From contig NZ_AUAX01000030.1 in NCBI RefSeq assembly GCF_000428945.1, positions 52,300 through 116,299 of the forward strand: a DNA stretch of 64,000 bases, written 5' to 3'. The position numbers and the translations under genes were made by a program. This document shows, one piece after another, positions 17,304 to 25,933 of the stretch (positions are counted from its first letter, which is position 1; each line of letters starts with the position of its first letter). This stretch comes from Hamadaea tsunoensis DSM 44101. GTDB taxonomy: Bacteria > Actinomycetota > Actinomycetes > Mycobacteriales > Micromonosporaceae. The notes beneath the pieces were generated by a model. That model was given only the letters and a program-made list of their open reading frames with translations. It had not been told where the DNA came from and searched no databases.

Positions 17304-18968
17304 TTAGGGGAGTTTCCAGTACCAGACGCCGCCGGCCTGCTGGGGCTGGGCGCCGAGCGCGGCCGTCGCCCGGTCGCGGAGCACCTCCGCGTTCTTCCCC
17401 GTCTGGTCGACCACCACGCACTTCGCCTGCCAGTACGCGAGATCCGCCGCGGCCTGCTCGCGGGTGATCGGCCTGCCGTCCATCACGGCCAGGTCGAGCG
17501 GCCGGTTCGGCTGGCCCCAGCGCCCCTCGCCGGTCTCGTCGCGGGCGATGTAGTAGCCGTTGGGGGAGGCGTACCCGAGGTCGGCGGCGACCTGCCAGCG
17601 CATCTGGACCATGTGCAGCTTCCAGGTCGTCACCGGCGCGTACCCGACGAGGGTCGTGCCCTCCGGCGCGCAGTCGCGCCACTCGCCGCTCGCGATGAAC
17701 TCCGGCACCCGGCCGGTCGAGGTCACCTTCGCGATGCCGGGCAGCGCCGGCAGCAGGGCCAGCGAGACCACCACGGGCCAGGCGTACCAGGCGAAGCGGT
17801 GGCCCGCCTTCGCCCGCTCGGCCGCCGCGGCCCAGCTCACCGCGAGCAGGATGCCCGCCACCGGCACGACGATCAGGGCCAGCCGCGCCGGGATCACGTC
17901 CCGGAAGATCGGCAGCTCGCCGACGATGCGCCACGGCCCCGGAATGCCGGTCGTCCTGCCCCTGTACTTGATGTGCTCACCCAGGGAGGCCAGCGCGAAG
18001 AGCAGCCCCATGATCGCCGCGGTGCGTACCCAGACGCGCCGCCACAGCGCCACCGCCGCGACCACCAGCACGATCACCAGGGGTACGCCGAAGAACGCCG
18101 TCTGCTCGCTCGCGTTCGGCGCGTACATCAGCTTGCCGCCGGCCAGCGATCCCGTCGAGTACGCGAAGTACGACGCCAGGTCGGCCGAGTAGATGCCGTT
18201 CGGAATGCCGCTGTACGCGTACTCGCTGAAATATTGCAGGTAGAGCGGGTAGCCGGCGACGACGAGGGCGACCGGGACGGCCAGGCCCACACGTTTGAGC
18301 GTGGGCAGGACGCGGGCGCGGACCTCGCGCGGCCGCTGGATCGCATAGACGGCGATGTACGCGGCGAGGGCCAGCGCGAGCAGGAAGAGGACCTCTTCGC
18401 CGATGAGGATCTGCACGCCCACCACGGCGCCGAGCAGGATGCTGCGCCAGACGGGGCCTTCGGGCCAGAGGACGAGCCAGATCATCACGGGCACGAGGAA
18501 CTGCGCGGCGATGTGCGGATGTCCGTCGGCCTGGGAGACCAGGCCGGGCGCGAACCCGCAGAACAGGCCGCCCACGAACGCCGGGACGCGGCCGAGGCCC
18601 GCCTTGGTGCGCAGCAGCACGTACCAGCCGATCGCGGTGCCGGCGAGGGCGAGCACGGCGAAGGCGGCGAAGGTGGCGCCCGGCCCGGCGAGCTTGGTCA
18701 GCCAGGCGAGCGGGAGCCCGATGGCGACCGCCGACGTGTTGCCGGCCAGGTTCGCCACCGTCGGTACGCCCAGCAGCGAGCTCAGGAACGGATTCGTTCC
18801 GACGCGGGCGCTGTGCGCGAACATCCACTCGAAGAGGATCTGGTCGTCGGCGTTGCCGAGAACGCGTCCCGACGGGTCGACGAGGAGGCGTCCGAAGACG
18901 AGAACCGCGCCGGCGACGTACGCGACCACGGCCGCGGCGTCACCGATCCAGCGCCGGAGGGGAGGCAT
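17304..18968 (-). CDS. Multi-pass membrane protein, probable GT-C glycosyltransferase relative
   Basis: A 554-residue protein with about ten or more hydrophobic helices and a soluble C-terminal domain of about 130 residues (from GRVPEFIASGEWRDC). GNADDQILFEWMF in the first long loop holds an acidic pair like a GT-C catalytic loop, and SQADGHPHIAAQFLVP follows. ATG 18968 with GGAAG about 9 nt upstream is preferred to the longer frame from 19028. Its convergent neighbour has the same general layout, suggesting related roles in envelope glycan or lipid-linked sugar chemistry. Confidence 0.72.
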   Translation of the reverse strand: MPPLRRWIGDAAAVVAYVAGAVLVFGRLLVDPSGRVLGNADDQILFEWMFAHSARVGTNPFLSSLLGVPTVANLAGNTSAVAIGLPLAWLTKLAGPGATFAAFAVLALAGTAIGWYVLLRTKAGLGRVPAFVGGLFCGFAPGLVSQADGHPHIAAQFLVPVMIWLVLWPEGPVWRSILLGAVVGVQILIGEEVLFLLALALAAYIAVYAIQRPREVRARVLPTLKRVGLAVPVALVVAGYPLYLQYFSEYAYSGIPNGIYSADLASYFAYSTGSLAGGKLMYAPNASEQTAFFGVPLVIVLVVAAVALWRRVWVRTAAIMGLLFALASLGEHIKYRGRTTGIPGPWRIVGELPIFRDVIPARLALIVVPVAGILLAVSWAAAAERAKAGHRFAWYAWPVVVSLALLPALPGIAKVTSTGRVPEFIASGEWRDCAPEGTTLVGYAPVTTWKLHMVQMRWQVAADLGYASPNGYYIARDETGEGRWGQPNRPLDLAVMDGRPITREQAAADLAYWQAKCVVVDQTGKNAEVLRDRATAALGAQPQQAGGVWYWKLP

Positions 18969-19164
18969 GCTGATTCTTCCGCCTACTGATCTTGACTGCG
19001 GAGTTCCGCGTACTGAGATGGACACCACGACATATTGGCCCGGGACCTACTGACATGGCATTGTGAACAGCATGATACCGGCCGCCCCGCTCGACACCGC
19101 CCGTGAGGGCGGCGCTCGGCGACGCAGCTTCGCCCGACAGGGCGTCGAGCTGTTCCTGGGTAGC

Positions 19165-19233
19165 GTGCCGCTGACCGCGCGCCGACACGTCGATTACGGA
19201 CGTGTCCGCAGCGCGATGTGTCGACTCGGCTGA
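19165..19233 (+). CDS. Short leader peptide upstream of the sulfate-assimilation operon
   Basis: A 22-residue reading frame (GTG start) with the motif RRHVDYGRVRSAMCRLG. It matches a small-peptide family found before cysteine and sulfate genes in actinobacteria, whose members carry RRHVDLARV followed by one or more cysteines near the stop. In that family, cysteine-dependent ribosome stalling is thought to control the downstream operon. Here there is a single Cys four codons before the stop. It lies 133 nt before sir. No strong ribosome site is seen. Confidence 0.65.
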   Translation: MPLTARRHVDYGRVRSAMCRLG

Positions 19234-19365
19234 GCGTCGCCCGCTGGGCTCCGTTTCGGAGTTTTCCCCACCCGGGCGCGTGAGCGCCGGGAGCAATGAT
19301 GCTTGATCGCGAGGACGCGACGCCGGCGTGAAGCGCGCAAACCTTGCATCAGGAGGACGCCAGCC

Positions 19366-21099
19366 ATGGCGGTCACCGAGAACACCCTCGCTTCCCCGGC
19401 CCCCGCGGCGCGCGCGGACGGCGATGCGGCCCCGGCCCGCCCGGCCCGTGTCGTCCGCAAGCGCGGTGAGGGCCAGTGGGGGATGGGCCACCGCGAGCCG
19501 CTCAACCCGAACGAGCGCTCCAAGAAGGACGACAACCCGCTCAACGTCCGGCAGCGCATCGAGAGCATCTACGCGCTGCGCGGCTTCGACAGCATCGACC
19601 CCGCCGACCTGCGCGGCCGGTTCCGCTGGTGGGGGCTGTACACGCAGCGCAAGCCCGGCATCGAGGGCGGCCGCACGGCCATCCTGGAGCCGGAGGAGCT
19701 GGACGACAAGTACTTCATGCTGCGCGTACGCATCGACGGCGGCCAGTTGTCGCTGGCGCAGCTGCGGGTCGTGGCCGGCATCTCCCGCGAGTTCGCCCGG
19801 GACACGGCCGACATCACCGACCGGCAGAACATCCAGTACCACTGGATCCGCATCGAGGACATGCCGGAGATCTGGCGCCGGCTTGAAGGCGTCGGCCTGT
19901 CGACCACCGAGGCGTGCGGCGACTGCCCGCGCGTCGTGATGGGCAGCCCGGTCGCCGGGGTCAGCGCCGACGAGGTCCTCGACGCCACGCCCGTCATCGA
20001 GGAGATCGTCGAGCGGTTCATCGGCGACAAGAGCCTGTCCAACCTGCCGCGCAAGTTCAAGTCGGTCGTCTCCTGGCTGGCCGACGTCCCGTACGAGGCC
20101 AACGACATCTCGCTGCTCGGGGTCGTGCACCCCGAGCACGGCCCCGGCTTCGACCTGTGGGTCGGCGGGGGCCTGTCGACCAATCCGATGCTGGCCCAGC
20201 GCCTCGGCGCGTGGATCCCGCTCGCCGAGATCCCCGAGGTCTGGAAGGGCGTCGTCGAGGTCTTCCGCGACTACGGCTACCGCCGGCTGCGCTCGCGGGC
20301 CCGGCTGAAGTTCCTGGTCGCCGACTGGGGCGCGGCCAAGTTCCGCCAGGTGCTGGAGGACGAGTACCTCGGCCGCAAGCTGATCGACGGTCCCGCTCCC
20401 GAACTGCCCGCCCAGCCGATCGACCACATGGGCGTACACCCGCAGAACGACGGGAAGTTCTACGTCGGCGCCGCGCCCGTCGTCGGCCGCGTCTCCGGCA
20501 CCACGCTCGACGCCCTCGCCGACGTGGTCGAGGCCCACGGTTCCGCTCGCGTACGCCTGACGGCCCACCAGAAGCTGCTCGTCCTGGACGTCGAGGGCGG
20601 CCGGGTGGACGGGCTGGTGTCCGAACTGGACCGGATCGGGCTGAAGGCCAACCCGTCCCAGATCCGCCGCTCGACGCTGGCCTGCACCGGCATCGAGTAC
20701 TGCAAGCTGGCCATCGTCGAGACGAAAGGGCTGGCCGCGCAGGTCATCTCGCACGTCGAGTCGACCGGGCTGGACCTGCCGCTGAGCGTGAACATCAACG
20801 GCTGCCCCAACGCGTGCGCGCGTACGCAGGTGGGCGACATCGGCCTCAAGGGCCAGCTGGTGACCGACGCCGAGGGCAACCAGGTCGAAGGTTTCCAGGT
20901 GCATCTCGGCGGCGGGCTGACCATGGCCCGGGGCCAGCAGCCCGGCTTCGGCCGCAAGCTGCGCGGGCTCAAGACCACCGCCGCCGAGCTTCCCTCCTAT
21001 GTGGAGCGGTTGACCCGGGCGTACGCCGACGGCCGCAAGGACGCCGACGAGTCGTTCGCCGAGTGGGTCCAGAGGGCTGATGAAGATGTCCTCCGGTGA
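19366..21099 (+). CDS. sir: Ferredoxin-type nitrite/sulfite reductase
   Basis: A 577-residue siroheme protein that reduces sulfite to sulfide by six electrons. Two ferrite/ferredoxin half-domain repeats are visible, and the cluster ligands Cys440-x5-Cys446 and Cys480-x3-Cys484 (TGIEYC, NGCPNAC) bind the 4Fe-4S centre bridged to siroheme. ATG 19366 follows AGGAGG (19351-19356). First enzyme gene of sir-zinc ribbon-cysH-sirB. Gene context favours sulfite over nitrite as substrate. Confidence 0.93.
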   Translation: MAVTENTLASPAPAARADGDAAPARPARVVRKRGEGQWGMGHREPLNPNERSKKDDNPLNVRQRIESIYALRGFDSIDPADLRGRFRWWGLYTQRKPGIEGGRTAILEPEELDDKYFMLRVRIDGGQLSLAQLRVVAGISREFARDTADITDRQNIQYHWIRIEDMPEIWRRLEGVGLSTTEACGDCPRVVMGSPVAGVSADEVLDATPVIEEIVERFIGDKSLSNLPRKFKSVVSWLADVPYEANDISLLGVVHPEHGPGFDLWVGGGLSTNPMLAQRLGAWIPLAEIPEVWKGVVEVFRDYGYRRLRSRARLKFLVADWGAAKFRQVLEDEYLGRKLIDGPAPELPAQPIDHMGVHPQNDGKFYVGAAPVVGRVSGTTLDALADVVEAHGSARVRLTAHQKLLVLDVEGGRVDGLVSELDRIGLKANPSQIRRSTLACTGIEYCKLAIVETKGLAAQVISHVESTGLDLPLSVNINGCPNACARTQVGDIGLKGQLVTDAEGNQVEGFQVHLGGGLTMARGQQPGFGRKLRGLKTTAAELPSYVERLTRAYADGRKDADESFAEWVQRADEDVLR

Positions 21100-21274
21100 C
21101 CGCGCCTTCCCGAGCTACTGCCCCTACTGCGGGGATGAGGATCTGCGTCCCCATTCCGACCAGCACGGCACGTGGGAATGCCGCTCCTGCACCCGCGTCT
21201 TCTCGCTCAAGTTCCTGGGGTTGCTGAACCCCCACACCGAAAGCAGCGCCGGACCCCTCGGAGGCACGCAGTGA
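21080..21274 (+). CDS. Small zinc-ribbon protein of the sulfate operon
   Basis: A 64-residue protein with CPYC (14-17) and CRSC (34-37), a four-cysteine zinc ribbon or possible metal knuckle. It begins inside the 3' end of sir and its stop overlaps the cysH start (GTGA), so it is translationally coupled on both sides. Similar proteins sit between sir and cysH in other actinobacteria. Function unknown; possibly an accessory to either reductase. ATG 21086 is an alternative start. Confidence 0.8.
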   Translation: MKMSSGDRAFPSYCPYCGDEDLRPHSDQHGTWECRSCTRVFSLKFLGLLNPHTESSAGPLGGTQ

Positions 21275-21975
21275 CCACCCGAACCGTTGACGAACTGGTA
21301 GAGCTGTCCGTACGCGCCGGCAAGGCCCTCGAAGGCAAGCCGGCCGAGGAGATCATCGGCTGGGCCGTGGAGACGTTCGGCGCGCGGTTCTGCGTGACGA
21401 GCTCGATGGCCGACGCCGTCGTGGCCCACCTCGCGTCCCGGGTCGCCCCCGGCGTGGACGTCGTCTTCCTGGACACCGGCCTGCACTTCGCCGAGACCCT
21501 CCGCGTACGCGACACCGTGGCGCGGACGATCCCGGTCACCATCCGCTCCGTCCGGCCCGAGATCAGCCTGGCCGAGCAGGACGCCGAATACGGTCCCCGG
21601 CTGTACGCGCGCGACCCCGACCTCTGCTGCTCGCTGCGCAAGGTGCAGCCGCTGGAGAAGGTGCTCGGCGAGTACGACGCCTGGGCGGCCGGCCTGCGTC
21701 GCGACGAGTCCCCGACCCGTGCGCGTACGCCCGTCGTGCACTTCGAGTACGCCCGCAACAAGGTCAAGGTCAACCCGATCGCGGCGTGGACCCAGTCCGA
21801 GGTGGACGCGTACATCGAGAAGTACGACGTGCCTGTCAACCAGCTGCTGAACAACGGCTACGGCTCGGTCGGCTGCTGGCCGTGCACCCGGCGTACCGGA
21901 GCGGGGGAGGACGCGCGTTCGGGCCGCTGGGCGATGTTCGACAAGACCGAGTGCGGGCTGCACACGGTTTCATGA
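21271..21975 (+). CDS. cysH: Phosphoadenylyl/adenylyl-sulfate reductase
   Basis: A 234-residue reductase that converts activated sulfate to sulfite with thioredoxin. Cys119-Cys120 (DLCCSLRKV) and Cys202-x2-Cys205 (GCWPCTRR) are the four ligands of a 4Fe-4S cluster, so it probably uses APS rather than PAPS. The C-terminal catalytic cysteine appears as ECGLH at the end. GTG 21271 overlaps the previous stop, and its own stop overlaps the sirB start (ATGA). Confidence 0.93.
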   Translation: MTTRTVDELVELSVRAGKALEGKPAEEIIGWAVETFGARFCVTSSMADAVVAHLASRVAPGVDVVFLDTGLHFAETLRVRDTVARTIPVTIRSVRPEISLAEQDAEYGPRLYARDPDLCCSLRKVQPLEKVLGEYDAWAAGLRRDESPTRARTPVVHFEYARNKVKVNPIAAWTQSEVDAYIEKYDVPVNQLLNNGYGSVGCWPCTRRTGAGEDARSGRWAMFDKTECGLHTVS

Positions 21976-22697
21976 CGCCGCTGCTCCTGGTCGCGCACGG
22001 GTCCCGGGACCCCCGCGCGGCCGCCACGACGAGGGCCCTGGCCAGGGTGGTCGCCGCCGCCCGGCCCGGGCTCGACGTCCGGGTGTCCTTCCTGGAGCTG
22101 GCCGAACCCGGTCCCGCCACGGTCCTGCGTGCGCTGGGCGAGCCGGCCGTGGTGGTGCCACTGCTGCTCACGAAGGCGTACCACGGCCGTATCGACCTCC
22201 CCGCCCAGGTGGCCGGCTTCGACGTCACCCTCACCGAACCGCTGGGCGAGCCGTCACCGGATCTGCTGGCAGGCCTGGCCAAGCGTCTCCACGCCGCCGT
22301 CGGCGAGTACGACGGCCTGGTCGTCGCCGCGGCGGGTACCCGCATGGCCGAAGCCCGCGTGGTCGTCGAGGAGACCGCGGCCGCGCTCGGCGCGCAGGCC
22401 GGGGTTCCGGTGCGGGTCGCCTACGCGGCAGGCGCCACCCCTACCGGCGCGGAGGCGGTCGGACAGCTGAAAAGCCTTGGCGCCCGACGGATCGCGGTCG
22501 CCGCCTACTTCCTCGCCTGCGGGCAGCTCTACGACACGGTGATGAGCAGCGCCCTGGAGGCAGGCGCCATCGCCGCCGCCGAACCGCTGGGCGCCTCCTG
22601 GGACCTGGCGAGGCTGATCCTCAAGCGCTACGACACCGCCACCACCCCCGATAGCGACGATCTTGCGCGAATGTACCGGCATTCCAGGCATTCCTGA
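21972..22697 (+). CDS. sirB: Sirohydrochlorin chelatase, C-terminus supplied by a repeat
   Basis: A 241-residue CbiX/SirB chelatase that would insert iron into sirohydrochlorin to supply siroheme for Sir. LLLVAHGSRDPRA holds the metal-binding histidine, and two CbiX half-repeats are seen; the second has VAAAGTRMAEA instead of the AHGSRD form. ATG 21972 overlaps the cysH stop. The last 13 residues (DDLARMYRHSRHS) and the stop are encoded by palindrome copy 2, so the ancestral end lay upstream. Confidence 0.88.
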   Translation: MTPLLLVAHGSRDPRAAATTRALARVVAAARPGLDVRVSFLELAEPGPATVLRALGEPAVVVPLLLTKAYHGRIDLPAQVAGFDVTLTEPLGEPSPDLLAGLAKRLHAAVGEYDGLVVAAAGTRMAEARVVVEETAAALGAQAGVPVRVAYAAGATPTGAEAVGQLKSLGARRIAVAAYFLACGQLYDTVMSSALEAGAIAAAEPLGASWDLARLILKRYDTATTPDSDDLARMYRHSRHS

Positions 22698-22728
22698 CGA
22701 AATTTGAGGCATTCGCGCAAGATTGTCG
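22655..22728 (+). repeat. 74-bp palindromic element, copy 2, overlapping sirB
   Basis: Left arm CGACGATCTTGCGCGAATG (22655-22673); right arm 22710-22728 complementary except one base (GATTGTCG). It covers the sirB stop codon and lies between convergent sirB and the dehydrogenase gene. Confidence 0.9.
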
Positions 22729-22772
22729 AGATGTCGGGGCGTCGAGATGTCGAGATGTCGAGGCGTCGGGGG
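22725..22772. repeat. Octamer tandem repeat next to palindrome copy 2
   Basis: Six consecutive 8-bp units of the form GTCGRGRY/G (GTCGAGAT, GTCGGGGC, GTCGAGAT, GTCGAGAT, GTCGAGGC, GTCGGGGG). It starts within the last bases of the palindrome arm and ends 2 bp before the convergent stop codon. Confidence 0.85.
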
Positions 22773-22774
22773 GC

Positions 22775-23719
22775 TCAGTGTTTGAGGATGAGCTTGCCGA
22801 AGACCTCTCCACTGTGGAGCTTTTCGAAGGCGCGACGCGCGTCCGCGAAGTCGAAGACCTCGTCCACCACCGGCCGGACGTTCTTCTCCGCGACCAGCTT
22901 GACCAGCGCCTTGAGCTCCTCGACCGTCCCCATGCTGGACCCGAGGATGGACAGCTCCATCATGAAGACCCGCGGTAGCAACACTTCCGCGACCTGACCC
23001 GAGGTCCCGCCGGAGACCACGATGCGAGCGCCCGGGGCGGCGCACTTCAGCGAGTGGTCGAAGGTGGCCGCGCCGACGGTCTCGATGACGACGTCGACGC
23101 GCTCCGGCAGGCGGGCGCCCGGCTCGAACGAAGAAGCTCCCAGGCCCTGGATGCGCTCGCGCTTGATGGGATCCCGGCTGGTCGCGTAGACCCGCTTGCC
23201 CATGGCGTGGGCCAGGATGACGGCCGCCGTCGCGACACCGCCGCCGGCGCCCTGCACGAGCACGGAGTTGCCCTCGGCGATCCGGCCCTTCGTCGTCAGC
23301 ATCCGGTACGCGGTGAGCCACGCGGTCGGCAGCGTGACCGCGTCCATCGTGGACAGCGAGGCCGGCAGGGCGACCAGGTTGGCGCTCGGTACGGCCACGT
23401 ACTCGGCGAAGGTGCCGGGGTGCTTCTCCGACAGGAGGCTGAACCCGCGCGGGTCGCCCTCGTCGGGGATGACCGCGTGGACGAGGACGCGGGTGCCGTC
23501 GGCGCGCTGGGCGACCGCGTCGCAGCCGAGGATCATCGGCAGCCGGTTGGCCGGCAGGCCCACCCCGCGCAGCGACCAGATGTCGTGGTGGTTGAGGCTG
23601 GAGGCGGACACCCGTACCGTCTCCCAGCCCGCCGGCGCCTGCGGCTCGGGGCGTTCGCCCAGCACAAGACCGGTGAGCGGATCGTCAGGGTCGATGGATT
23701 GGGCGAAGACGGCACGCAT
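22775..23719 (-). CDS. Zinc-type alcohol dehydrogenase/quinone oxidoreductase family protein
   Basis: A 314-residue MDR-superfamily oxidoreductase: GroES-like N-terminal half and a Rossmann half with VLVQGAGGGVATAAVIL (NAD(P) loop). SSLNHHDIWSLRG and ILGCDAV are present, but several usual zinc ligands are absent, so it may be zinc-free (quinone reductase type). TAGGTT lies 7 nt before ATG 23719 (leaderless), so it has its own promoter despite lying 71 bp downstream of the malic enzyme gene on the same strand. Substrate unknown. Confidence 0.87.
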   Translation of the reverse strand: MRAVFAQSIDPDDPLTGLVLGERPEPQAPAGWETVRVSASSLNHHDIWSLRGVGLPANRLPMILGCDAVAQRADGTRVLVHAVIPDEGDPRGFSLLSEKHPGTFAEYVAVPSANLVALPASLSTMDAVTLPTAWLTAYRMLTTKGRIAEGNSVLVQGAGGGVATAAVILAHAMGKRVYATSRDPIKRERIQGLGASSFEPGARLPERVDVVIETVGAATFDHSLKCAAPGARIVVSGGTSGQVAEVLLPRVFMMELSILGSSMGTVEELKALVKLVAEKNVRPVVDEVFDFADARRAFEKLHSGEVFGKLILKH

Positions 23720-23790
23720 ACCAGGCAACCTACCGACTCGGTACGCGTGCCGCCCCACCCTTAGGGTGTGATCATTCCTACCGAAACGGT

Positions 23791-24942
23791 TCAGCCGTGT
23801 CGTGCGGCGGCCATAACGGCGGCGGCGACGGCCGGGGCGACCCCGGCGTCGAGCGCGCTCGGGACGATCTGGTCGGGCCGGAGGTCGTCGGCGACCCGGC
23901 CGGCGATGGCATCCGCGGCGGCGAGCTTCATCGCCTCGGTGATGCGCGGCGCGCCGGCGTCGAGCGCGCCCCGGAAGATCCCCGGGAACGCGAGCACGTT
24001 GTTGATCTGGTTGGGGAAGTCGCTACGGCCGGTGGCGACCACCGCGGCGTACCGCTCGGCCACCGTCGGGTGCACCTCCGGCGTCGGGTTGGCCAGGGCG
24101 AACACGATCCCGCCCGGTGCCATGCCGGCGATGGCGGCCTCGGCGATCTGGCCGCCGGAGACGCCGACGAGCACGTCCGCCCCGGCGAGGGCGGCCTCGA
24201 TCCCATTGGCGACGCGCGACTGGTTGGTCACGGCGGCCAGCCGGGCTTTCTCCGAGCCGGGCGCCAGGTCGGGGCGCTCGGCGTAGAGGGTGCCCTTCGA
24301 GTCGCACACGATCACCAGCGCGGGGTCGACCCCGCCGGCGATCAGCATGCGCGTCACGGCGATGCCCGCCGCACCGGCGCCCGAGACGACCACGCGCAGG
24401 TCGCCGAGGTTCCGGCCGAGCAGGCGGGCCGCGTTGCGCAACGCCGCCAGCACCACGATCGCGGTGCCGTGCTGGTCGTCGTGGAAGACCGGGATCGGCA
24501 GCGCCTCGTCCAGCCGGCGCTCGATCTCGAAGCATCGGGGTGCCGAGATGTCTTCCAGGTTGATGCCGCCGAACGAGGGCGCGAGCGCCTTCACGACGGA
24601 GATGATCTCTTCCACGTCCTGCGTGTCGAGGCAGACCGGGACCGCGTCCACCCCGCCGAACTGCTTGAACAGGATCGCCTTGCCCTCCATCACGGGCATC
24701 GCCGCGCGGGGGCCGATGTTGCCCAGGCCCAGCACCGCCGAGCCGTCGGTCACCACCGCGACCGTGTGCCCGACCCAGGTGTAGTCGCGGGTAAGGCTGG
24801 GATCGGCGGCGATGGCCTCGCACACCCGGGCCACTCCCGGCGTGTACGCGAGTGAGAGATCCTCGCGCGTGGCGAGGGGAACGGTAGGGCTGATGGACAT
24901 CTTGCCGGACCGGTGACGGGCGAAGACCGCGTCGTCTTCCAC
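23791..24942 (-). CDS. NAD(P)-dependent malic enzyme
   Basis: A 383-residue short-type malic enzyme that oxidatively decarboxylates malate to pyruvate. SLAYTPGVARVCEAIA with the catalytic tyrosine, GLGNIGPRAAMPVMEGKAIL with the catalytic lysine, VFHDDQHGTAIV for metal, and VVSGAGAAGIAV for cofactor are all present. GTG 24942 is preferred (GGGAG 6 nt upstream); ATG 24969 would add nine residues. It lies upstream of the dehydrogenase gene on the same strand. Confidence 0.92.
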   Translation of the reverse strand: MEDDAVFARHRSGKMSISPTVPLATREDLSLAYTPGVARVCEAIAADPSLTRDYTWVGHTVAVVTDGSAVLGLGNIGPRAAMPVMEGKAILFKQFGGVDAVPVCLDTQDVEEIISVVKALAPSFGGINLEDISAPRCFEIERRLDEALPIPVFHDDQHGTAIVVLAALRNAARLLGRNLGDLRVVVSGAGAAGIAVTRMLIAGGVDPALVIVCDSKGTLYAERPDLAPGSEKARLAAVTNQSRVANGIEAALAGADVLVGVSGGQIAEAAIAGMAPGGIVFALANPTPEVHPTVAERYAAVVATGRSDFPNQINNVLAFPGIFRGALDAGAPRITEAMKLAAADAIAGRVADDLRPDQIVPSALDAGVAPAVAAAVMAAARHG

Positions 24943-25025
24943 GTTGCACTCCCAAGATTGCGGCCGCACTGCCGCTCATGAGCTTTTATGGGGCTGTGTC
25001 CGGGGATCGCCCGAGACTGGAAAGT

Positions 25026-25358
25026 CTACACAGCCGCAGGTGACCGGCCTGCCAGCAGGCGTGGCCGCGGCCAGTACCGGCCGAGGACGCGGGCATGCAC
25101 CCGGGCGACGCCGAAGCTGCGGGAGTCGTCGGTGACGAACTCGTTGTCGCCTTCGATCCACCAGCCGCCGGATTCCGCACGGACGGCCCGCTTGACGACG
25201 AGACCGATGTCGGGCCGGTGCGGGAAGTCCGCGATCACCACGTCCCCCGGGCGTACGCGTGCCCCGCGGCGGGCCAGCAGGGCGTCACCGGATCGCAGTG
25301 TGGGAGCCATGGAAGGCCCGCGTACGAGCACCGCCCAGAGTCCGAGCAACTTCGCCAC
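25026..25358 (-). CDS. sodX: Nickel-type superoxide dismutase maturation protease
   Basis: A 110-residue S26-family signal-peptidase-like protein. RGPSMAPTL holds the Ser16 nucleophile and LVVKRAVR the Lys56 base. It has one weak N-terminal hydrophobic stretch. It is divergent from sodN, the known pairing in actinobacteria, where SodX removes the short SodN propeptide to expose the nickel-binding histidine. GTG 25358 start. Confidence 0.9.
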   Translation of the reverse strand: MAKLLGLWAVLVRGPSMAPTLRSGDALLARRGARVRPGDVVIADFPHRPDIGLVVKRAVRAESGGWWIEGDNEFVTDDSRSFGVARVHARVLGRYWPRPRLLAGRSPAAV

Positions 25359-25409
25359 CGCCTGTTCGCGCGCCCCGGCACCGGTAGTAGGGTCGAAAGT
25401 GCATCATCG

Positions 25410-25440
25410 CAGCTGTTCAAAATGCATGACAGCTGGTCAA
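25410..25440. promoter_or_regulatory. Symmetric motif in the sodX-sodN gap
   Basis: CAGCTGTTCAA (25410-25420) is repeated as CAGCTGGTCAA (25430-25440) with a 20-bp period, and AGCTGT (25411-25416) / ACAGCT (25429-25434) are inverted. It lies 18 nt before sodN and may bind a regulator of the divergent pair. No known box was matched. Confidence 0.35.
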
Positions 25441-25457
25441 GCATGGAGGAGATCCTG

Positions 25458-25853
25458 ATGCGCTTGTTTACGCCGAGGACCGTCGTGAGTGCCCACTGCG
25501 ACCTGCCGTGTGGTGTCTACGACCCGGCGCAGGCCCGGATCGAGGCCGAGTCCATCAAGGCCGTCGCCGAGAAGTACCAGGCCAACACGGACCCCGAGTT
25601 CCGCACCCGCGCCCTGCTCATCAAGGAGCAGCGGTCCGAGCTGGTCAAGCACCACCTCTGGGTGCTGTGGACCGACTACTTCAAGGCCCCTCATTTCGAG
25701 AAGTACCCGCAGTTGCACCAGCTCTTCAACGAGGCGACCAAGCTGGCCGGCGCCTCCGGTGCCAAGGGCTCGGCCGACCCCGCCGTGGCGGACCAGCTGC
25801 TGCAGAAGATCGACGAGATCGCGAAGATCTTCTGGGAGACCAAGCAGGCCTGA
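25458..25853 (+). CDS. sodN: Nickel superoxide dismutase
   Basis: A 131-residue enzyme of the length typical for Streptomyces SodN. The nickel hook HCDLPCGVYDP begins at residue 13, after a 12-residue propeptide (MRLFTPRTVVSA) that SodX should cleave to free the His amino group. The rest is the four-helix bundle. ATG 25458 with GGAGGAG upstream is chosen; in-frame ATG 25443 would lengthen the propeptide by five residues. Nickel supply probably controls expression. Confidence 0.96.
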   Translation: MRLFTPRTVVSAHCDLPCGVYDPAQARIEAESIKAVAEKYQANTDPEFRTRALLIKEQRSELVKHHLWVLWTDYFKAPHFEKYPQLHQLFNEATKLAGASGAKGSADPAVADQLLQKIDEIAKIFWETKQA

Positions 25854-25933
25854 CCGGTTGTGAGGTGGGTGGTCGTGTGGAGTACCCCCGGCCACCCACC
25901 TTCCGATAGAGTCGCTCCCCGGGGGGAGGCTCC

